Source: Halalkalibacter alkalisediminis (GTDB taxonomy: Bacteria > Bacillota > Bacilli > Bacillales > Bacillaceae_D). Taken from it: a stretch of DNA of 64,000 bases. Position numbers and translations under genes: made by a program. A model generated the notes under the pieces. It was not told the DNA's origin. It saw only the letters and a list, made by a program, of their open reading frames with translations, and did no database searches. Each line of letters begins with the position of its first letter. Positions within the stretch are counted from its first letter, which is position 1. Below are positions 54,945 to 63,529 of this stretch, in pieces. The stretch spans positions 372,001 through 436,000 of the forward strand of contig NZ_JAQQWT010000001.1 of NCBI RefSeq assembly GCF_028610705.1, given 5' to 3'.

Positions 54945-56294
54945 ATGGCAAAGTATAGCAGAGAAGATATTCTAAGCATTGCAAAAGAAGCCAACGTTCG
55001 TTTCATTCGACTTCAGTTTTCTGATTTATTAGGAACGATTAAAAATGTCGAAATTCCAGTTGATCAATTAACAAAAGCATTAGATAACAAAATGATGTTT
55101 GATGGTTCTTCAATTGAAGGATTTGTACGTATTGAAGAATCAGATATGTACCTTTATCCAGATTTAGATACGTGGGTAATCTTCCCATGGACACCTGAAA
55201 AAGGTAAAGTTGCACGTTTAATTTGTGACGTATACCTACCAGGTAAACCAGGTGAAGAGCCGACGCCTTTCGCCGGAGACCCTCGTGGTATTTTAAAGAG
55301 AGTATTAAAAGATGCTGAAAAGCTTGGTTTCACTGCGTTTAACATTGGACCAGAGCCTGAATTTTTCCTATTTAAAAATGATGAAAATGGTGAACCAACT
55401 TTAGAGCTTAATGACAAAGGTGGATATTTTGATTTAGCTCCTACAGATTTAGGGGAAAACTGCCGCCGTGATATCGTATTAGAGCTTGAAGATATGGGCT
55501 TTGATATTGAAGCATCACACCATGAGGTCGCTCCAGGTCAACATGAAATTGATTTTAAATATGCTGATGCGATTACAGCTTGTGACAACATTCAAACATT
55601 TAAGCTTGTTGTAAAAACAATTGCACGTAAACATGGTTTACACGCAACCTTTATGCCAAAACCACTATTTGGTGTAAATGGGTCAGGAATGCATTGCAAT
55701 ATGTCTTTATTTACAAAAGAAGGAAATGCATTCTTCGATGAAAGTACAGAATCTCAATTGAGTGAAACAGCTATGCAATTCTTAGCAGGTATTTTAAAAC
55801 ATGCTGAAGCATTTACTGCAATCACAAACCCAATTGTGAACTCTTACAAGCGTCTTGTTCCTGGGTATGAAGCACCAGTATATGTAGCTTGGTCTATGCG
55901 TAACCGTAGCCCACTTATTCGTATTCCATCATCAAGAGGTGTAAGTACACGCGTTGAGGTTCGTAGTCCAGACCCAGCAGCAAACCCGTACTTAGCTATG
56001 GCTGTAATGCTTGCTGCAGGCCTAGATGGTATTAAGAAAAAGTTAACGCCACCTGCTGCAACAGACCGTAACATCTACGTAATGAGCAAAGAAGAGCGTA
56101 TCGAGGAAGGCATTAATGACCTACCAGCAACATTAAAAGAAGCAATTGACCAGTTGATCCAAGACGATGTAATGGTTAAAGCACTTGGAGAACATGCAGT
56201 TGAAAACTTCGTTGAAGCAAAAGAAATTGAATGGGATATGTTCCGCACGCAAGTACATCCGTGGGAACGTGACCAGTATATGCAAAATTATTAA
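54945..56294 (+). CDS. glnA: Glutamine synthetase type I-alpha
   Basis: 449 residues. Motifs FDGSSIEGF (catalytic Asp/Ser loop), the ATP-binding [10 protein letters not shown], and metal-binding E residues in EPEFFLF and [10 protein letters not shown] are present; it lacks the 25-residue insertion and adenylylation site of I-beta enzymes. In bacilli the feedback-inhibited dodecamer also activates GlnR and sequesters TnrA. The GlnR box fits this loop though glnR is not adjacent. Its last codons (QYMQNY) coincide with an 18-base sequence repeated 1 kb downstream, the probable attachment site of a collapsed prophage. Confidence 0.98.
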   Translation: MAKYSREDILSIAKEANVRFIRLQFSDLLGTIKNVEIPVDQLTKALDNKMMFDGSSIEGFVRIEESDMYLYPDLDTWVIFPWTPEKGKVARLICDVYLPGKPGEEPTPFAGDPRGILKRVLKDAEKLGFTAFNIGPEPEFFLFKNDENGEPTLELNDKGGYFDLAPTDLGENCRRDIVLELEDMGFDIEASHHEVAPGQHEIDFKYADAITACDNIQTFKLVVKTIARKHGLHATFMPKPLFGVNGSGMHCNMSLFTKEGNAFFDESTESQLSETAMQFLAGILKHAEAFTAITNPIVNSYKRLVPGYEAPVYVAWSMRNRSPLIRIPSSRGVSTRVEVRSPDPAANPYLAMAVMLAAGLDGIKKKLTPPAATDRNIYVMSKEERIEEGINDLPATLKEAIDQLIQDDVMVKALGEHAVENFVEAKEIEWDMFRTQVHPWERDQYMQNY

Positions 56295-56298
56295 GATG
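56281..56298 (+). repeat. attL-like site in the glnA 3' end
   Basis: The sequence encodes the last glnA codons and stop. Integration here leaves glnA intact. Confidence 0.7.
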
Positions 56299-56302
56299 AT
56301 TG

Positions 56303-56335
56303 AACCCTTGACACTACTGGTGTTGAGGGTTTTTC
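56303..56335 (+). terminator. glnA terminator (probably element-derived)
   Basis: Twelve-pair stem AACCCTTGACAC/GTGTTGAGGGTT with wobble pairs, then T5. A closely similar but perfect hairpin follows the right att-like site and is probably the original glnA terminator. Confidence 0.9.
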
Positions 56336-56407
56336 TTTTATGGGTGATTAAGCGGAGAGGGCTTGAGGTTTTTAAAGGTACCCATGAAGCACCCATAAAA
56401 AAATTAT

Positions 56408-56434
56408 AAAAATAAAAAGCTAATCTGTTAGCTT
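56408..56434 (-). terminator. Minus-strand terminator of the integrase remnant
   Basis: On the minus strand: AAGCTAA, loop CAGA, TTAGCTT, followed by TTTATTTTT. It lies 19 bases after the integrase stop. Confidence 0.75.
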
Positions 56435-56452
56435 GCTCATGTACTTTTCATA

Positions 56453-56763
56453 TTAGCCTATTGTAGATTGTTCTAAATTTCTTGATATGTGTGAGTATAC
56501 ATCGGCTGTGATCTGCATACTGCCATGTCCAAGTCTTTCTTGAATATATTTTATACTTGCACCTGCTTCTAGGAGAACAACAGCGTGTGTATGCCTTAGA
56601 GAATGTATAGGGAGAGCTGGGAGGTCACATCTTTTGGTTAGGCGTCTAAATGCGTTAAATAGTGTGCTCTTTGGCTTAAAATCTCCGTTTGACCTACACA
56701 GTACGAGGAACAGGTCATGCTTATAGGCATCATTTGAAGCTAATTTATTTTGGTTCTGCCATT
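56453..56763 (-). pseudogene. Phage tyrosine integrase, C-terminal fragment
   Basis: About 95 codons survive. The frame reads LPIHSLRHTHAVVLLEAG (HxLRHTH box), then IQERLGHGSMQITADVYSHI (LGH box and nucleophile Tyr), ending RNLEQSTIG. All three catalytic residues of this half are intact, in contrast to the recombinase at 48776. Upstream an in-frame stop and a shift in frame near 56756 break it, and the N-terminal and first-Arg parts are absent. It marks the left end of the element. Confidence 0.88.
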
Positions 56764-57352
56764 ACTGTCAAATTTAAGAGGAAGCAAGAGTCAGTCTAAG
56801 TGTTGGCTCTTTAATTTTTGTCTGAATGAGGTGAAGGTGTGGGTGATCTGGATATAACTACAATCCACAAGAGTTTTATCACGCATTTCTAAAATCGCTA
56901 GACATCAATCGGTAACTAAAGGGAAGACTTCTGGACTTTCTGGCACGGCAGATGGAAAGGTCTTGGCTAGTGATTATCATGAAATTATTTTACCAGACGG
57001 AACGGTTCAACTTTGTTATGATCCAACAGTTATTACTAATGGAGTAGCTGGACATAATACAATTTCTAATAACATTTGCTTAGTTGGACTAAGTGCATTC
57101 ACTGACACTCAAGAGAAAGCTTGGGAAGAACGAGTAAAACTAGCTATGAAACGGTTCGGATTTAAAGATAGTAATGTTCTTGGCCACAAAGAATTCAACG
57201 GTCAAAATACAGCTTGTCCTGGCATCGATATGAACAAAGAAAGACAGTCATTAAAAGGAAATACAGGTGTTGTTAAAGAAGAAGTCGTTCTAGAAGTGAA
57301 GGGAGCTCAAGTTACTACACAAAGAGTACTACATCATATTACACCTTTCATT

Positions 57353-57370
57353 TGCAGAATTATTAAGATG
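57353..57370 (+). repeat. attR-like site
   Basis: 17 of 18 bases identical to the glnA terminus at 56281; followed by the perfect hairpin AACCTCAACAC/GTGTTGAGGTT with T5 (57374-57403), likely the ancestral glnA terminator. Confidence 0.7.
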
Positions 57371-57373
57371 GAA

Positions 57374-57403
57374 AACCTCAACACTTTTAGTGTTGAGGTT
57401 TTT
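57374..57403 (+). terminator. Displaced ancestral glnA terminator
   Basis: Perfect 11-bp stem, TTTTA loop, T-rich tail; see the att-like site just upstream. Confidence 0.85.
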
Positions 57404-57483
57404 CTTGAACATAAGCACCAACAATATGCAGGTAAGAAGAAACCCTAGTATTAATAAATACAACGGTTTCTTCTGTAGATAGA

Positions 57484-57798
57484 CTATTTAAGTTTTGCTT
57501 TAAACTGTTTAATACTCGTTTCTGCTTGATCAAACTTCATATTAATATCGGTTAGAAAATAAAGAAAAGGATTATCTGAAGCTTGCATTCTCAGCATTGA
57601 AAAAACAATAGGTTTCTTGTGATTAATAATAGACATAATCTCACCACTTGGTACAGGCATTCTTTTTGGCTTAATTCGGATCATCTGTTTCAGAAAGTTT
57701 TTGAAAACATAGACAGAGTCTGGTGTGTCTGGATATTTAGCTAACAACTTCTCAAACGTTATAAGTAAATCTTTTAATTCAGGTTCGTAATATTCCAT
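57484..57798 (-). CDS. Hypothetical 104-residue protein under a c-di-GMP riboswitch
   Basis: ATG 57798 on the minus strand follows AAAGGAG at about 7 bases; the longer frame from 57870 runs into the riboswitch leader. The product starts MEYYEPELKDLLITFEKLLA, is helical and rather basic, and has no signal peptide, membrane helix or cysteine. Family not recognised. Control by cyclic di-GMP suggests a part in motility, attachment or matrix formation, but that is context only. No neighbour on the same strand. Confidence 0.75.
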   Translation of the reverse strand: MEYYEPELKDLLITFEKLLAKYPDTPDSVYVFKNFLKQMIRIKPKRMPVPSGEIMSIINHKKPIVFSMLRMQASDNPFLYFLTDINMKFDQAETSIKQFKAKLK

Positions 57799-57874
57799 AC
57801 TAAAACTCCTTTCCTTATACAGAGTGCTGCCTAAATACTTCTTCAGCCCTGTTAGACAAGGAGTATTCATTCGA

Positions 57875-57958
57875 GGCAGCTGGCTGACTTAGGTTTTACC
57901 CGTTAGTCCCTTTAGCTTTGCGTCCTTATTTTTCAATAAGTTTGCCGTTTTCTAGATG
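57875..57958 (-). ncRNA. Cyclic-di-GMP-I (GEMM) riboswitch aptamer
   Basis: Read on the minus strand: CGGCAAAC, a CTTATT-GAAA-AATAAG hairpin with GAAA tetraloop, GGACGCAAAGCTAAAGGG, ACTAA, a second arm, and CAGCCAGCTGCC closing the GGCA/TGCC helix. This is the conserved GEMM-I architecture, including the GAAA tetraloop. Downstream, ACTCCTT (fwd 57858-57864) can pair with the AAGGAGT ribosome site (fwd 57805-57811), and AGGCAGC (fwd 57826-57832) can compete for the aptamer's GCTGCCT (fwd 57874-57880). This points to translational control. Confidence 0.85.
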
Positions 57959-57970
57959 AAAACATGTGTT

Positions 57971-58018
57971 AATTTACTTAACTTTAATTCCTATCTCAAT
58001 TCCTTATACCTAGGTATA
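57971..58018 (-). promoter_or_regulatory. Promoter of the riboswitch transcript with upstream palindrome
   Basis: On the minus strand TTGAGA (fwd 57994-57999), 17 bases, TAAATT (fwd 57971-57976). Just upstream of the -35 is a perfect 14-bp palindrome TATACCTAGGTATA (58005-58018), a possible operator. Confidence 0.55.
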
Positions 58019-58437
58019 TATACATAAATAATAACTCATATTGTCATAGTGTTAAAGGGAAAACTGTAATAAAAATAGAAATTTTTTAATGAAGAAGATG
58101 TATGTATCCAAAATCAGGAGAAAGATGTTGTATACAGGATTAAGTGGAATTTATTGTAATTAAATAAGGTTTAATGAACTACTGTAACTGTATTTGTATG
58201 CATTTCTATTCACAGACATGTAATTTTAAGTTTAATGATTAGAAGCAATTGGACGCATGTATAAACTTAGAGGTTGATTCTTAAGTAAGAAATAAGTTTT
58301 GCCAGGTTGTTTTATATCGAAAATAACGACAACGACATCTCTTATATCGAAGCAGTAGTCATGTTTACCCAGGTTTGTCATAGACTAGCTCTAAGATAGG
58401 AGTAAAGTAGAGTGGTTTAGGTTAAGGAGGATGAGAC
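58019..58437. other. AT-rich gene-free stretch
   Basis: No ORF with a ribosome site on either strand. It contains two copies of TTATATCGAA (58312-58321, 58342-58351). The block may be eroded phage DNA. Confidence 0.5.
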
Positions 58438-58665
58438 ATGAATAAGGATGTTACTTCGATTTCACGTTTTACTTTTTTAATTGTAGCCGTTATAAACGCG
58501 GTCTTGAATTTGTTAGGGTATCAAACGATATCAGAGCAGTTTGTTAATGATGTCGTGGCAATTTTATCAGGTGTGTACTTTATTTGGGCAGGGTGGAAGA
58601 ACAACTACCTTAGTAAGAAGGGTTTGAAACAAAAGGAAGTCTTAAAGGAGCATAAATTAACTTAA
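58438..58665 (+). CDS. SPP1-family phage holin
   Basis: 75 residues with two hydrophobic segments (FTFLIVAVINAVLNLLG; DVVAILSGVYFIWAGW) and the family ending WKNNYLSKKGLKQK. AAGGAGG before ATG. Such holins make membrane holes for the lysin at the end of phage infection. The lysin fragment is 1 kb upstream, on the other side of the right att-like site and of the riboswitch gene, so it may belong to a second or rearranged remnant. Confidence 0.88.
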   Translation: MNKDVTSISRFTFLIVAVINAVLNLLGYQTISEQFVNDVVAILSGVYFIWAGWKNNYLSKKGLKQKEVLKEHKLT

Positions 58666-58702
58666 AAGGTAAAGGGATGACCAAAAAGCATTGAGAACAA
58701 TG

Positions 58703-58738
58703 AAGCGACGTTATAAGGTTACATGTTCGCTTTTTTGG
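58703..58738 (+). terminator. Possible holin terminator
   Basis: AAGCGA/TCGCTT around an 18-base loop, with T6. Short stem. Confidence 0.5.
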
Positions 58739-58761
58739 ATCAGAGCTTTTGAGTCACCCTC

Positions 58762-58811
58762 CAACATGGTTGTGGTGTTTTTTCGTGGGGTGATATTTGC
58801 AAACCATGTTG
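58762..58811. repeat. Inverted repeat of unknown nature
   Basis: CAACATGGTT (58762-58771) and AACCATGTTG (58802-58811) are exact inverted copies 30 bases apart; TCACCC/GGGTGA lies nearby. It could be a folded RNA or the ends of a tiny defective element. Confidence 0.45.
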
Positions 58812-58912
58812 TTTATATACTAACCAAAAAATATGAATATTATGATTAGAATTGAGAATCTAATTGATAATTCTTGTCTTCTATACGGTTCTTAGTAATA
58901 ATAAAGAGAGAG

Positions 58913-59119
58913 GTGATTGAAATTAGTAAAAAAACAGCATTATTAATAATCTATGTGCTATCATTGATGTTTTTCTTACGTAGTGTGTTTCGAATTGTAA
59001 CACTTGAAGGAACTGGAGGATATGGAATGGTCATTCTTAGTGCTCTAGTTATGACTTTCATACTTCGTATTTACCTCAAAGAAAGAAGAAAAGAAAAGCT
59101 TGCAACTGCATCTGAATAA
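58913..59119 (+). CDS. Small two-helix membrane protein
   Basis: About 68 residues; hydrophobic segments KTALLIIYVLSLMFFLRSVF and YGMVILSALVMTFILRIY separated by a short turn, ending in a basic tail. The start is uncertain: GTG 58913 overlaps the AGAGAGAGGTGA ribosome site, while ATT 58922 has ideal spacing; an upstream TTG at 58874 has no site. Function unknown. It converges on lexA, and both share a bidirectional terminator. Confidence 0.65.
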   Translation: MIEISKKTALLIIYVLSLMFFLRSVFRIVTLEGTGGYGMVILSALVMTFILRIYLKERRKEKLATASE

Positions 59120-59139
59120 GTGATGCGGTTGCAAGCTTT
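59095..59139. terminator. Bidirectional terminator between the small membrane gene and lexA
   Basis: An 18-bp stem (59095-59112 with 59122-59139) with a single wobble pair; A-rich and T-rich flanks allow termination from both sides. Confidence 0.9.
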
Positions 59140-59145
59140 TTAGGT

Positions 59146-59769
59146 TTAATGAATCGTACGAAAGACTCCGATTACCTTTCCTAGTACGGTAACGTCCTTT
59201 AACAGAATAGGAGCCATTGTCGAATTTTCAGGTTGTAAACGAATATAATCCTTTTCACGGAAAAAACGTTTTACAGTAGCTTCATTTTCTTCGGTCATTG
59301 CAACAATAATGTCACCATTATTGGCCGTTTGTTGCTGACGGACGATAACCATATCTCCATCAAAGATACCAGCTTCTATCATACTGTCACCTTGGATGAC
59401 TAGTACATAAGCTTTCCCATCTGCGGCAAGATGTTCTGGAAGAGGTAGATAATCCTCAATATTTTCTATAGCTGTAATGGGTAAACCAGCCGTTACTTTA
59501 CCGAGGACAGGTACATATGTTGTTTTTCTATCTGGAGTTGGAGTTAACTCATTATCCAAATCAAGTACTTCAATCGCTCTTGGTTTAGTAGGGTCTCTTC
59601 TAATAAATCCTTTCTTTTCTAAACGTGAAAGGTGACCATGAACGGTTGAGCTAGACGCTAGTCCAACGGCTTCACCAATTTCGCGTACGGATGGCGGGTA
59701 CCCTTTCTTTTTCACTTCAATCTTAATGAACTCTAGTATTTCAAGTTGTCGTTTTGATAGCTTTGACAC
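59146..59769 (-). CDS. lexA: SOS repressor LexA
   Basis: 207 residues from GTG 59769 with GAGGTGG upstream. Winged-helix DNA-binding domain ([27 protein letters not shown]), autocleavage site Ala94-Gly95 in KVTAGLPI, catalytic Ser129 (GDSM) and Lys167 (ATVKRF). It represses its own gene, the divergent yneA-yneB operon and recA, all of which show LexA boxes in this window. RecA filaments trigger its cleavage. Confidence 0.98.
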   Translation of the reverse strand: MSKLSKRQLEILEFIKIEVKKKGYPPSVREIGEAVGLASSSTVHGHLSRLEKKGFIRRDPTKPRAIEVLDLDNELTPTPDRKTTYVPVLGKVTAGLPITAIENIEDYLPLPEHLAADGKAYVLVIQGDSMIEAGIFDGDMVIVRQQQTANNGDIIVAMTEENEATVKRFFREKDYIRLQPENSTMAPILLKDVTVLGKVIGVFRTIH

Positions 59770-59811
59770 CTAAACCACCTCACTTACTTTCCTATTTTTC
59801 TAATTGTCTAA

Positions 59812-59840
59812 ATTGTATCATGCGAACATATGTAACGCAA
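59812..59840 (-). promoter_or_regulatory. lexA promoter
   Basis: On the minus strand TTGCGT (fwd 59835-59840), 17 bases, TACAAT (fwd 59812-59817). A LexA-like box (fwd 59823-59836) fills the spacer. Confidence 0.75.
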
Positions 59841-59908
59841 ACGTTAGTTCTAAAAAACTGTTGACACAAACGAGTGTTCGGTATAAAATGAATACGAACA
59901 AACATTCT
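59823..59908. promoter_or_regulatory. Cluster of four LexA-like boxes between lexA and yneA
   Basis: CGAACATATGTAAC (59823), CAAACGTTAGTTCT (59838), CAAACGAGTGTTCG (59867) and CGAACAAACATTCT (59895), each one to two bases from CGAAC-N4-GTTCG. The third lies in the spacer of the yneA promoter, the fourth downstream of it. Confidence 0.82.
59861..59889 (+). promoter_or_regulatory. yneA promoter
   Basis: TTGACA, 17 bases, TAAAAT, with a LexA-like box in the spacer. Confidence 0.78.
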
Positions 59909-59924
59909 ATTAGAGGTGATTATG

Positions 59925-60798
<874 letters not shown>

Positions 60799-60827
60799 TT
60801 GAAAACGTTCATTTTATGCTGTAAAGT
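60799..60827 (+). promoter_or_regulatory. Possible ynzC promoter
   Basis: TTGAAA, 17 bases, TAAAGT, starting directly after the yneB stop. Confidence 0.5.
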
Positions 60828-60863
60828 ATGATGGGTGAATGTTTGATAAAGGTAGGTGTATAA

Positions 60864-61103
60864 ATGTTATCAAAAGATAAATTAAATCGAATAAATGAAT
60901 TATCAAAACGTGCGAAAACAATTGGACTAACGAAACAAGAGGAGCAGGAACAACAATCGCTTAGAAAAGAGTATTTACAAACATTTCGTAATTCGTTTAA
61001 AAATCAACTCCATAACGTGACGGTCGTTGACGAAAATGGAAATGATGTAACTCCTGATGCCTTAAAAGAAAGTAAAATAAGTCAAAATAAACGTATGCAC
61101 TAA
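60864..61103 (+). CDS. ynzC: DUF896 family protein YnzC
   Basis: 79 residues (MLSKDKLNRINELSKRAKTIGLTKQEEQEQQSLRKEYL), a helical hairpin protein of DUF896. In B. subtilis ynzC is the third gene of the SOS operon yneA-yneB-ynzC; here a 65-base gap with a candidate promoter separates it. Biochemical role unknown. GGTAGGTG site before ATG. Confidence 0.95.
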   Translation: MLSKDKLNRINELSKRAKTIGLTKQEEQEQQSLRKEYLQTFRNSFKNQLHNVTVVDENGNDVTPDALKESKISQNKRMH

Positions 61104-61134
61104 AGCCTCATAGTCTTTCTATAGAGGCTTTTTG
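61102..61134 (+). terminator. ynzC intrinsic terminator
   Basis: AAAGCCTC-ATAG / CTAT-a-GAGGCTTT stem, then T5. Confidence 0.85.
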
Positions 61135-61160
61135 TCTTGGGGTAAATAGTTCTTGAATGC

Positions 61161-61189
61161 TTGTAGAAAATAAGGATAAAGTATATGAT
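61161..61189 (+). promoter_or_regulatory. tkt promoter
   Basis: TTGTAG, 17 bases, TATGAT. Confidence 0.55.
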
Positions 61190-61240
61190 GTAAAGCATAC
61201 AGAAAATTTCAGTTAATTTTGGAAGGTAGGGATAAAGAGT

Positions 61241-63238
61241 ATGGCTAAAGAAGTAGAACAACTTGCAGTAAATACAATTCGCACACTTTCAATTGATAGT
61301 ATTGAAAAAGCAAATTCAGGACATCCAGGTTTACCTATGGGAGCTGCACCAATGGCTTTTAGTCTATGGACTAAATTTATGAATCATAACCCAGCAAATC
61401 CAGAGTGGGTTAATCGTGATCGCTTTGTTTTATCAGCGGGTCATGGATCAATGTTACTATATAGCTTATTACATTTAAGCGGTTATGATTTATCGCTAGA
61501 AGAACTACAACAATTCCGTCAATGGGGTAGTAAAACACCGGGTCATCCTGAGTTCGGTCATACACCTGGTGTCGAGGCCACAACAGGTCCACTTGGACAA
61601 GGGGTTGCCATGGCTGTTGGAATGGCAATGGCAGAACGTCACCTTGCTGCGACATATAATAAAGAAGGTTTTAATGTTGTTGATCATCATACATATTCGA
61701 TTTGTGGAGATGGCGACTTAATGGAGGGAGTTTCTGCAGAAGCTGCGTCTCTAGCTGGTCATCTTAAATTAGGTCGTCTTATTGTTTTATATGATTCAAA
61801 TGATATTTCTTTAGATGGTGATTTACATATTTCTTTTTCAGAAAGTGTAGAAGATCGTTATAAAGCTTATGGTTGGCAGGTTATTCGTGTTGAAGATGGT
61901 ACGGATTTAGATGAGATTAGTTCAGCAATTGAGGAAGCCAAAAAGGATGACCGTCCGACTTTAATCGAAATTAAAACAGTTATTGGCTACGGGTCGCCTA
62001 ACAAATCTGGAAAATCAGCTTCTCATGGAGCTCCACTTGGAAAAGATGAAGTGGTCTTAACGAAGTCGGCTTATAAATGGGAACATGAAGAAGAATTTCA
62101 TGTACCACAAGAAGTAAGCGAGTTTTTTGCTGCTCTTAAAGCTGAGGGTGAGAAAAAGGAACAACAATGGAATCAACTTTTTGGTTCATATAAAGAAGCG
62201 TATCCTGAATTAGCTGGCCAGTTTGAGCGAGCAATGAGTGGGGAATTACCTGAAGGTTGGGATCGTGGAGCACCTGTATATGAGCCAGGCTCAAATGTAG
62301 CAACTCGTTCATCTTCTGGAGAAGTGTTAAATGTTTTTGGAAAAACAGTACCGGAGCTTTTCGGGGGATCAGCTGATCTTGCGGGGTCAAATAAGACTTA
62401 CATGAAAGATTTAGGAGATTTCTCGAGAGATCATTATGAAGGTCGCAATATCTGGTTTGGTGTTCGTGAGTTTGCTATGGGTGCTGCTATAAACGGAATG
62501 GCTCTTCATGGTGGGTTGAAAGTATTCGGAGCGACATTCTTTGTTTTCTCTGATTACCTACGTCCTGCTATTCGTTTAGCTGCTCTAATGAAACTACCAG
62601 TTATTTATGTGTTTACACATGATAGTATTGCTGTTGGTGAAGATGGGCCTACTCATGAACCAGTAGAACAATTACCAGCATTACGTGCGATGCCAGGGTT
62701 ATCGGTCATTCGACCTGGAGACAGTAATGAAACGGCTGCAGCATGGAAGGTTGCTCTAGAAAGTAAGGATACTCCAACGGCCCTTGTATTAACTCGTCAA
62801 AACTTAAAAACATTAGAAGAAACGACTGAGCTTGCCTATGAAGGCGTGAAAAAAGGTGCATACATTGCATCTAAATCCAATGGAAACACGGATGCACTAC
62901 TTCTAGCTTCAGGATCTGAGATACCATTAGCTATAGAAGCTCAATCAGCGCTTGAGAAGGAAGGCATTTTTGCAGATGTAATTAGTATGCCGAGTTGGGA
63001 TCGCTTTGAACAACAGTCGAAAGCGTATAAAGATGAAGTAATTTCACCTAATGTCAAGGCACGTCTTGGTATCGAGATGGCTTCTTCACTAGGCTGGTCA
63101 AAGTATGTAGGAGATCACGGTGACGTATTAGCTATTGATCAATTTGGCGCATCTGCTCCTGGAGAAAAGATCATGGAAGAGTATGGATTCACTGTAGAGA
63201 ATGTTGTAGCAAAAGTGAAAGTCCTACTACAAAAATAA
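61241..63238 (+). CDS. tkt: Transketolase
   Basis: 665 residues, full length. It transfers two-carbon units in the pentose phosphate pathway using thiamine diphosphate. The N-terminal [14 protein letters not shown], the TPP/Mg motif [10 protein letters not shown] (about 154-163), the central [18 protein letters not shown] and [15 protein letters not shown] segments, and the C-terminal transketolase domain are present. Single gene between ynzC and sirA as in B. subtilis, with its own terminator. Confidence 0.98.
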   Translation: MAKEVEQLAVNTIRTLSIDSIEKANSGHPGLPMGAAPMAFSLWTKFMNHNPANPEWVNRDRFVLSAGHGSMLLYSLLHLSGYDLSLEELQQFRQWGSKTPGHPEFGHTPGVEATTGPLGQGVAMAVGMAMAERHLAATYNKEGFNVVDHHTYSICGDGDLMEGVSAEAASLAGHLKLGRLIVLYDSNDISLDGDLHISFSESVEDRYKAYGWQVIRVEDGTDLDEISSAIEEAKKDDRPTLIEIKTVIGYGSPNKSGKSASHGAPLGKDEVVLTKSAYKWEHEEEFHVPQEVSEFFAALKAEGEKKEQQWNQLFGSYKEAYPELAGQFERAMSGELPEGWDRGAPVYEPGSNVATRSSSGEVLNVFGKTVPELFGGSADLAGSNKTYMKDLGDFSRDHYEGRNIWFGVREFAMGAAINGMALHGGLKVFGATFFVFSDYLRPAIRLAALMKLPVIYVFTHDSIAVGEDGPTHEPVEQLPALRAMPGLSVIRPGDSNETAAAWKVALESKDTPTALVLTRQNLKTLEETTELAYEGVKKGAYIASKSNGNTDALLLASGSEIPLAIEAQSALEKEGIFADVISMPSWDRFEQQSKAYKDEVISPNVKARLGIEMASSLGWSKYVGDHGDVLAIDQFGASAPGEKIMEEYGFTVENVVAKVKVLLQK

Positions 63239-63242
63239 AGCT

Positions 63243-63274
63243 AAAAAGAACTGACTCATGAGTCAGTTCTTTTT
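63243..63274 (+). terminator. tkt intrinsic terminator
   Basis: Fourteen-base perfect stem AAAAAGAACTGACT/AGTCAGTTCTTTTT with a CATG loop and T-tract. Confidence 0.95.
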
Positions 63275-63433
63275 TAAAAACTGGGCTATATTTTTTCTAA
63301 CCTCGGATCTAAATTCTTTAATAAGGAAAGCTTAGTCTAGTATCTATAATTAATATAGTCTATTTTTTATCTTCATGCTCTATATTGATGCCTTATTTCA
63401 AATTATCCCGATTTACTTCTACGTTTTTAGTCA

Positions 63434-63440
63434 TTCGACA
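63434..63440 (-). promoter_or_regulatory. Spo0A box upstream of sirA
   Basis: TTCGACA on the plus strand is an exact TGTCGAA 0A box on the minus strand, about 55 bases before a TATACT -10 (63494-63499). sirA of B. subtilis is activated by phosphorylated Spo0A, so the match is meaningful though short. Confidence 0.55.
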
Positions 63441-63529
63441 AAACTAGTGGGATTCTTCTCCGATTTAAGACAATCATTTTAATACACTTTTCGTATACTT
63501 AGAGAAAATAAAAATACGAGAGGGTGTCC

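Larger units (their letters stand above)
56281..57370. mobile_element. Collapsed prophage remnant inserted in the glnA 3' end
   Basis: Bounded by TGCAAAATTATTAAGATG (56281-56298, within glnA) and TGCAGAATTATTAAGATG (57353-57370), 17 of 18 identical and each followed by a similar hairpin terminator. Between them lie only a minus-strand integrase fragment next to the left site and a plus-strand amidase (lysin) fragment next to the right site, the normal two ends of a prophage. Inverted TATGGGTG/CACCCATA (56339-56346, 56390-56397) near the left site may be integrase arm sites. Everything between int and lysin has been lost. Confidence 0.78.
56858..57448 (+). pseudogene. N-acetylmuramoyl-L-alanine amidase (phage lysin) fragment
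   Basis: The open frame contains an Amidase_2 core: SDYHEIILPDGTVQLCYD, GVAGHNTISNNICLVGLSAF, VLGHKEFNG and TACPG. The N-terminal HH zinc-ligand segment is missing; a TTG at 56963 could initiate only a truncated product, and there is no good ribosome site. The frame runs through the right att-like site and stops at 57448, so the normal C-terminal cell-wall-binding part has been replaced by unrelated sequence. Confidence 0.8.

Noticed and set aside
56185-56409. A 74-codon plus-strand frame across the end of glnA and its terminator
   Set aside because: It runs out of frame through glnA and through a terminator hairpin, without a ribosome site.
58019-58437. A second riboswitch or ORF in the AT-rich gap
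   Set aside because: No conserved riboswitch core, no ORF with a ribosome site, and no clear terminator; only a short repeated TTATATCGAA.
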